Shown piece after piece: positions 14,769 to 19,241 of a stretch of 19,241 bases of DNA. Location: positions 1 to 19,241 of the forward strand of contig JBDTVS010000132.1 in NCBI GenBank assembly GCA_040007095.1, given 5' to 3'. The position numbers and the translations under genes were made by a program. Each line of letters begins with the position of its first letter. The first letter of the stretch is position 1. The DNA is from JBDTVS01 sp040007095. Its GTDB lineage: Bacteria > Acidobacteriota > Vicinamibacteria > Vicinamibacterales > CAVVIG01. The notes beneath the pieces were generated by a model. That model worked only from the letters and a program-made list of their open reading frames with translations, ran no database searches and was not told the DNA's origin.

Positions 14769-15590
14769 ATGAACACACCCAGTCGCACCCATCGCCGCGT
14801 CAATTTGGCAACGCTCTTAACAGGCATCGTCCTTTGCGCTCCGCTGTTCACCGAGGTCCATTGTGAAGCAAGCCAACGGCAGCAGGTTCAGACCCTGGAT
14901 GAAGTGATCAACGACATAACGCGCGGGCAGGTGAGCCCAGTCATCCTGCGCCAGGTTGTAGAGGCTCGTGCTCTGCAAGCCGTGCCGGCCCTCAAGCAGC
15001 AGTTCGCAGTCAACGCGGGGTCACGCACGAAACAGATCATCGCGAGCGCTCTGGTCAGGCTCGGTGACGCGGATCCGACGTACTGGGACTTTCTCGCCGA
15101 CTTGGCCAGAGTTGCTGTCGAAAACAACGCGCCTTTCCCGATCCCCTTCGACATGCAGCGCCAGATGGTTCGCCGGCAACTTACGTCAGCGTTCAACGCG
15201 TGGGCTTATTCACGCAACACCTCGCCTGAAAGTGCGGCCGAGACACAAATTTATGGATTTCCGGCTGACCTAGCTTTCATGGCTGAGACTGGCGATGTGA
15301 GAGGGCTACCATTACTTCGGGCCGGCCTGTCATCTCCGAACTATTTCATCCAGGCTATGGCCGCGAGAGGGTTGGCCCTGCTCCAGGATACGACGTCCAT
15401 ATCGGCGATCATTGACGCGTGTCGAACGGCCCCGCCAGAATTCGCGGCCCTGATCGCTCAATGGCTCGTATTTTTTAATGACACACGAGCTCAAAACGCA
15501 GCCGTTCTATATGTCCCAGATCAGGTCCTGTTAGACGAATGGCGTCGGCTGTATCGCGACAAAGGCCCAGCTGGAGTGTTCTCCGAGTAG
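14769..15590 (+). CDS. Exported HEAT-repeat-like hypothetical protein
   Basis: A 273-residue protein starting MNTPSRTHRRVNLATLLTGI, with a signal peptide to about residue 32 (LLTGIVLCAPLFTEVHC, no convincing lipobox). I preferred ATG 14769 to GTG 14757, because it leaves a standard n-region (basic RTHRR). The mature part is helical with loose HEAT-like repeats: VVEARALQAVPALKQQF, KQIIASALVRLGD, RGLPLLRAGLSSPNYFIQAMAARGLALLQD. Such repeats usually serve protein contacts; no catalytic motif is seen. It begins 49 nt after the RelE-type toxin stop, has lower GC than its neighbours and seems intact. The function is unknown. Confidence 0.65.
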   Translation: MNTPSRTHRRVNLATLLTGIVLCAPLFTEVHCEASQRQQVQTLDEVINDITRGQVSPVILRQVVEARALQAVPALKQQFAVNAGSRTKQIIASALVRLGDADPTYWDFLADLARVAVENNAPFPIPFDMQRQMVRRQLTSAFNAWAYSRNTSPESAAETQIYGFPADLAFMAETGDVRGLPLLRAGLSSPNYFIQAMAARGLALLQDTTSISAIIDACRTAPPEFAALIAQWLVFFNDTRAQNAAVLYVPDQVLLDEWRRLYRDKGPAGVFSE

Positions 15591-15774
15591 GAGAGGACCG
15601 GTCGCAGCCGTAGACTCCCCTTGGCCGTGTCCGCCGTTTCCGGCTGCGTGCCCGTGTAGGCTCGTCATAGCGGCGCCGTCCTCCCCCCTCACAGACCCGA
15701 GCGTGCGCGATTGATGTCGAGCAAATGTTAAACCGTCTCTGTCCGAACTCCGATTGTCTCCGGAGACTGCGAAC

Positions 15775-16077
15775 ATGCTGCGGCGAGCTGCCTCCGAGCA
15801 CCCGGTTGCGTTTGTTATGGCGCCGGGCGCCGCATTCCTGCTTGATAAGCAGGTCGTACTGAGATCGTCCGGATTGTTCGTCGCAGATCAGAAAGTTGCT
15901 GACTACAACCAGGTCGTTGAAGACGTGACACGCGCCGACGTGGAGAACGGCGTCGTCCTCCTCGCGGATGCGCCGGTCACGAGACGTCTGGAGCGATCGA
16001 CGAAGATCATGCAGGCCGTTGGGATTCCACTGGCGACGATATTTGTGATCTCCTGGTGTTGCGTGCCAAGAACGTAG
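15775..16077 (+). CDS. Hypothetical protein, possibly a fragment
   Basis: A 100-residue frame from ATG 15775, with GGAG about 9 nt upstream: MLRRAASEHPVAFVMAPGAA, then VLRSSGLFVADQKVADYNQVVED, TRADVENGVVLLADAPVTRRLER and IMQAVGIPLATIFVISW. The regular composition suggests real coding sequence, and the hydrophobic stretch IPLATIFVISW near the end may be a membrane segment or buried strand. The ending CCVPRT looks like a junction tail, so the gene may have been cut short. I do not recognise the family. The flanking spacers 15591-15774 and 16078-16290 hold nothing I can name. Confidence 0.4.
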   Translation: MLRRAASEHPVAFVMAPGAAFLLDKQVVLRSSGLFVADQKVADYNQVVEDVTRADVENGVVLLADAPVTRRLERSTKIMQAVGIPLATIFVISWCCVPRT

Positions 16078-16290
16078 CGCTGTGCCATCGTGATGAAGGT
16101 GCGCGTCCGTGGCGCGCGTGTCGGAGTACACGAATCGAGGTTCTGACCCACCCTCGGTGCGGTACGCAGGACCCGCCACATACGGCCGTGACCGACGCTG
16201 TCGGACTGCCCTGAATTCGGTTCTGCCTCGGAGTTGGGGTTCTGACTCCTTCCGGCTGCAAAGCGGGTAGTGTATAGACTTTGGGGCACC

Positions 16291-16908
16291 ATGCCCAAGT
16301 CGTTCCCCGGTCACGAGTTGTTGCCTCGCTCGCCGTTGCTCAGTCTGACGGATGTCCAACACAGCGGGGCCGACTGGATCGTGACGGCCGACGGCCCTGG
16401 TCACGCGGCCTGCCCGGGCTGCGGCCGCGTGTCGCGGTCGCGGCATGGGGGGACACCCGCACCCTGAGGGATCTGCCGGCTCTCGGCGCGGCGGTCTCGC
16501 TGCGTATTCGCGTGGGCCGGTGGCGGTGCGGCGCGCCGACGTGTGCGGTCCGGGTCTTTGCCGACCGGCTGCCTCGGGTCGCCGAATTTCGCGGGCGGCG
16601 TACGTGCCGGGCGAACGTCGTCGCGCGGCTGATCGGCTACGCGCTCGGCGGACGGCCCGGCGAACGATTGGCCCGGCGGATCGGGCTCCCCGTGAGCAAC
16701 GACACCCTCTTGCGGTGGTGAAACGGTGCGCCCAACCCGTCAGCCCGGACGCTCGGGTGATCGGCATCGATGAGTGGGCCAAACGCAAAGGGCACACCTA
16801 CGGCACGATCGTGGTCGATTTGGAACGCCACACCGTGATCGACGTATTGGATCAGCATTCCACCGAGGCCGTCGAGCAGTGGCTGGTCGCCCATCCCGAT
16901 ATCCAGAC
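16291..16908 (+). pseudogene. ISL3-family transposase remnant
   Basis: ATG 16291, MPKSFPGHELLPRSPLLSLT. The first frame has a zinc-finger half CPGCGRVSRSRH and breaks at a run of six Gs (16447-16452). The second frame gives TLRDLPALGAAVSLRIRVGRWRC, CGAPTCAVRVFADRLPR and an HTH (GERLARRIGLPVSNDTLLRW), then stops at TGA 16719, where one base is missing before VKR. The third frame continues RVIGIDEWAKRKGHTYGTIVVD, with the first catalytic Asp in IDEWA, to WLVAHPDIQ near 16908. The remaining two-thirds of the DDE domain is replaced by an antisense sigma-factor fragment. The transposase is inactive. Confidence 0.82.
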
Positions 16909-16944
16909 GAGTGCGACGAGGTCGACGAAAGGTTCCGGCGGCAC

Positions 16945-17242
16945 GCGACGCATCATGCGCGCGGTCGTCGAGAAGAAGTGCGCTCGGTTCTGCCAGTGGA
17001 CCGTGCGCCGTGCGCCAATCGAGCGGGCGGACGTAGGGCTCCTGGAGCAAGTCGGTCGGCTGCCAGGCGCCGGCGTTCCGCTCACCGGCCAGCAGGCGCC
17101 TCGCGATCCCGCGCAGCTCCCGATGCACCAGTGGCGCGAGCTCTGGCAAGGCGCCCTCGTCCCCACGACTCCAGGCTTGGAGCAGGCCGGTCAGGTCCGC
17201 ATCCGGATTCACGGCGACCAGCCTGCTCTGCGGATTCAGCAT
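16945..17242 (-). pseudogene. ECF sigma factor fragment, frameshifted by a 7-bp duplication
   Basis: From ATG 17242: MLNPQSRLVAVNPDADLTGL, then LQAWSRGDEGALPELAPLVHREL and RRLLAGERNAGAWQPTDLLQE. After a frame change come HWQNRAHFFSTTARMMRRV. This is sigma region 2 of the ECF group expanded in Acidobacteria and Planctomycetes (TDLLQEAYVRL..W.NRAHFF..ARMMRR). The break is a 7-bp tandem duplication, CGTGCGC twice at 17002-17015; deleting one copy restores DWRTVHWQNRAHFF. Region 4 is absent, because the sequence joins the ISL3 remnant near 16910-16945. In related genomes such sigma factors often sit beside kinase-TPR genes, but not in this layout. Confidence 0.78.
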
Positions 17243-17338
17243 TGCACTTCTTCACGACGGATTCCGCCTGTAGGTGCAGGGAGCGAGGACGTATTCAGTC
17301 GCTCCTCGCTGGAAAACGAAAGAGAGGTGGCGGAAACC

Positions 17339-17908
17339 ATGAGTATGAGACCTTCGAAAAGAGTGGGTGTCGGTTATGTGGCGGCCGTGGTCGGCCTGGC
17401 GGGCGCTCTTCTCACCACACCAGGCGCGAGCGTGCGCGCGGAGTCGCGAGAATCCAGCCCCGATCCGGACATCGTCTGCACCTGGGCGGTGCAGGTGACG
17501 CTCAGGAACTGTGACACCAACGCCCCGATTGGCGCGCCGTTCAACTCGTTGGGTACGTTTCAGAGCGGCGGAACGTCGATTGGCAGTACCGCCAGCCTAG
17601 CGTTTGCGGCAGGCCAGCGTTCGGCGGAACACGGCATTTGGTCGCACCGGTCGCGACGTACGTTTGATGAAAAGATCGTGGCGCTCATTGTCTTCGATAC
17701 AGCAGCGAATTTGCCCGGAACCGCAGAGTACGACCCGCACCTTCCGGTTGCGCCCGGCCTGTTCTCCGGCTGGCAGACGATCATCCATACGATCAAGCTC
17801 AGCGACGCAGACCATTACACGTCGGCCGGAACCACGGCGTTCTATAAGGCGGATGGCACGCTCTATCGAACCGGCTGTTCGACCGCCATCGGTCAGCGAT
17901 TCGAGTAG
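17339..17908 (+). CDS. Secreted hypothetical protein
   Basis: A 189-residue exported protein: MSMRPSKRVGVGYVAAVVGL... with a signal peptide to about residue 34 (GASVRAES). The mature part has CTWAVQVTLRNCDTNAPIGAPF, SLGTFQSGGT, FAAGQRSAEHGIWSHRSRRTF, IVALIVFDTA, GLFSGWQTIIHTIKLSDADHYTSAG and ends YRTGCSTAIGQRFE. This pattern matches a family of small secreted hypotheticals that I associate with Acidobacteria. The even beta-strand periodicity suggests a lipocalin-like barrel, which is inference. AGAGG precedes the ATG by about 11 nt. The frame is intact. It stands alone after the sigma remnant. Confidence 0.75.
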   Translation: MSMRPSKRVGVGYVAAVVGLAGALLTTPGASVRAESRESSPDPDIVCTWAVQVTLRNCDTNAPIGAPFNSLGTFQSGGTSIGSTASLAFAAGQRSAEHGIWSHRSRRTFDEKIVALIVFDTAANLPGTAEYDPHLPVAPGLFSGWQTIIHTIKLSDADHYTSAGTTAFYKADGTLYRTGCSTAIGQRFE

Positions 17909-18044
17909 CGACCTAGCGGCGTTTGTATCGATGGTCAACACCGCCGACTTCGGGGATCGCGACTATGTCACCGATCGCGACGATGTCACCACAGTCACTT
18001 CAACGTCAGGCAGCGGCACCATACGATTTAGTGCCCACGTGCCA

Positions 18045-18071
18045 GGTTTAAACCCACCGGCTTAAGCCGGT
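18045..18071. repeat. Adjacent perfect palindromes GGTTTAAACC and ACCGGCTTAAGCCGGT
   Basis: GGTTTAAACC (18045-18054) is followed after one base by the 16-bp perfect palindrome ACCGGCTTAAGCCGGT (18056-18071). There is no T-run, so a standard terminator is unlikely. It may be a short interspersed repeat or half of a larger palindrome. Confidence 0.55.
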
Positions 18072-18149
18072 CAGCTTTCAGCAGGTCCGGCCGTGAGATG
18101 TTTCGGACCAACAAGCACGTGGGCATCGTGCGAACCACGATCGTGACTA

Positions 18150-18235
18150 TTGAACGACTGCCGCACGCAGGCGGCGCGGTCTGCGACTTTCAGTCGCGCG
18201 CGGCGACTACCGCGTTTCAGGCGGCAGTCGTTCAA
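18150..18235. repeat. 86-bp inverted-repeat element
   Basis: TTGAACGACTGCCGC (18150-18164) is repeated inverted at 18221-18235. A second perfect stem, GCGACT-TTC-AGTCGC, lies inside. The remaining bases pair poorly. It may be a REP- or MITE-like element or a structured RNA; no target duplication is evident. Confidence 0.55.
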
Positions 18236-18260
18236 GATCATGCGATCGCTAGAATCCGGA

Positions 18261-18461
18261 ATGTGCGCATTCCTGGGTCGTCTTGGCCTTCTGGCGTTTG
18301 TTCGAAGAGTTCGTGCGTTTCAACAAGTGTGTCCCGTCGACGGATTTGGGTACGTCCTGGACGCCAAGGAGCACGAGATCCTCGCTGATGGTCGGGTGGT
18401 TACGCCTTCACCCGACACGCTAGAACGATCGTCGTTGGTTTCCTCGCCTCGAAGCATTTGA
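18261..18461 (+). CDS. Small hypothetical ORF with leaderless-type promoter
   Basis: A 66-residue frame, MCAFLGRLGLLAFVRRVRAF, then GFGYVLDAKEHEILADGRVV. TAGAAT at 18250-18255 ends 5 nt before the ATG, similar to the spacing at mazE. I recognise no family. It may be a truncated gene or chance, since the opposite strand of the downstream part carries decayed coding sequence. Confidence 0.25.
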   Translation: MCAFLGRLGLLAFVRRVRAFQQVCPVDGFGYVLDAKEHEILADGRVVTPSPDTLERSSLVSSPRSI

Positions 18462-18544
18462 GATTTTGGAACGAGGAGGGAGCCGGACACTCTGCACACC
18501 GACCGCGGCCGGTGTTTCGCGAAAGCCACGCTGAACAACGGATC

Positions 18545-18830
18545 GCGACCGACCCTTTCGGTCAGCTTCGCGGCGCTGGACAGGGCTTGCCGAACGCATC
18601 CAGCCACAGATAGTCCTTGAAGCCCGCGGTGCGCACCGCCAATGTGTCGCCTTCCCACGTGGTTGCTGAGTAGCCGTTCTAGGCCGGGTTTGGAACGCGC
18701 CGTCGCCGGCGCCGTGCAGGAAGATAGCGGAACCGAATTTGTGCCTCCCCCGGCCGGCAAGCTCAATCCTTTCAAGACGAAGCGAACTATTGATAGGCAT
18801 GCCGTGGGCGAAGAGAGGACCAGTAGACAG
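18545..18830 (-). pseudogene. Decayed gene of the 'WEGDTL' secreted-protein family
   Basis: Read leftward: HGMPINSSLRLERIEL, FGSAIFLHGAG, then in a second frame NPA-stop-NGYSATTWEGDTLAVR, TAGFKDYLWLDAFGKP, and in a third frame SSAAKLTER. The order IFLDG..NPxWNGYSxxxWEGDTLxVxTxGFKDxxWLDxxGxPLxxAAKLTER is characteristic of a large family of secreted hypotheticals in Acidobacteria. The interruptions are a TAG in place of Trp or Tyr (about 18678), a missing base after GKP, and loss of the C-terminal third. It is clearly non-functional. Confidence 0.65.
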
Positions 18831-19108
18831 CGAAGTGTCCGTACGAAGCTCGGGGACGTTGTGCCACGCGACGCAATCCAATCGGCCGGACAGGTATTTC
18901 GGGGCGCGATTTATTCGAAAGAATCCGGACCCGAACGCGCTCTGGTTGGTGTAGGATGCGGCCGATCAACGGGAATCACATCGGAAATGTCGGTCGATGT
19001 CTTTTGGACCCGCTTTGATTCCTTTGGCAGGCCGGCGCATCGTCTCGTTCACGGACCATAGGCCGCGTTCACTAAACTCGCCCTACCCCCGGTGAGAGGA
19101 GCCTCTGC

Positions 19109-19241
19109 ATGCGCACGTCGCGACAGATTCTGCTCGTCGTGTCGATCGCCCTAGGCCTGCCGCTCTCTGTATACGCGCAAGCGTCGATTGCGGGCGTCGT
19201 CAAAGACGCGTCGGGCGCCGTACTGCCTGGTGTGACCGTCG
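19109..19241 (+). CDS. TonB-dependent receptor-type protein, N-terminus (runs off the window)
   Basis: From ATG 19109, with GAGAGGAG about 7 nt upstream: MRTSRQILLVVSIALGLPLS, ending the signal peptide near VYAQA, then ASIAGVVKDASGAVLPGVTV. The last segment is the start of a carboxypeptidase-regulatory-like (CarboxypepD_reg) domain, which in Acidobacteria typically precedes an outer-membrane TonB-dependent, Oar-like beta barrel. Only 44 codons are in the window, so the barrel is inferred. A surface-adhesin-type protein with the same domain is the alternative. Confidence 0.8.
   Translation, partial: MRTSRQILLVVSIALGLPLSVYAQASIAGVVKDASGAVLPGVTV

Noticed and set aside
14769..14870. Lipoprotein signal in the HEAT-like protein (Cys in TEVHC)
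   Set aside because: Residues before Cys do not fit a lipobox; an ordinary signal peptide is more likely.
15475..16797. 440-codon minus-strand frame
   Set aside because: Low-complexity Arg/Pro/Thr sequence across several unrelated plus-strand features; it overlaps the ISL3 remnant antisense.

Overview
The window is GC-rich bacterial DNA. The gene types suggest an Acidobacteriota-like, possibly Vicinamibacteria-like, genome: a Pkn-type Ser/Thr kinase fused to TPRs, an ECF sigma fragment of the kind common in that phylum, a 'WEGDTL' secreted-protein remnant, and a TonB/carboxypeptidase-regulatory N-terminus at the right edge. The taxonomy is inference; there is no rRNA or other marker gene here.

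The left third (1-6251) is a pile of mobile elements. It starts with a truncated IS21-type istA. Next is an IS91-type unit (HUH transposase plus a tyrosine recombinase) bounded by 14-bp inverted repeats and apparently inserted among IS21 terminal repeats. An ISKra4-family element with a -1 frame break follows. It abuts decayed integrase-core (rve) transposase pseudogenes.

The middle (6329-12895) carries host-type genes. A membrane kinase/TPR protein on the minus strand is split by a frameshift at its transmembrane helix. It is followed by a metallo-beta-lactamase-fold fragment and an MFS transporter with a stop codon near its probable true start. A 156-bp foldback MITE with CTAA duplications sits directly after the transporter stop codon. 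A RidA-like gene and a Tat-exported phosphotriesterase-family hydrolase are divergently arranged.

The right third (13237-19241) mixes two toxin-antitoxin modules with debris. One is a MazEF pair whose toxin has an in-frame TGA and runs into a tyrosine-recombinase fragment. The other is an apparently intact RelBE/ParE-type pair. Then come a secreted repeat-like protein, an orphan gene, an ISL3 remnant facing an antisense ECF-sigma remnant, a secreted hypothetical protein, palindromic repeats, a decayed secreted-protein gene and the start of a TonB-type gene.

Much of the window is decaying. Several breaks can be traced to single events: a 7-bp tandem duplication, an 11-bp near-duplication, an indel in a G-run, and in-frame TGAs. 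The most unusual objects are the foldback MITE, the IS91-type element with inverted ends beside an 82-bp hairpin, and the TGA-for-Cys in MazF. I saw no CRISPR array, tRNA, rRNA or riboswitch.
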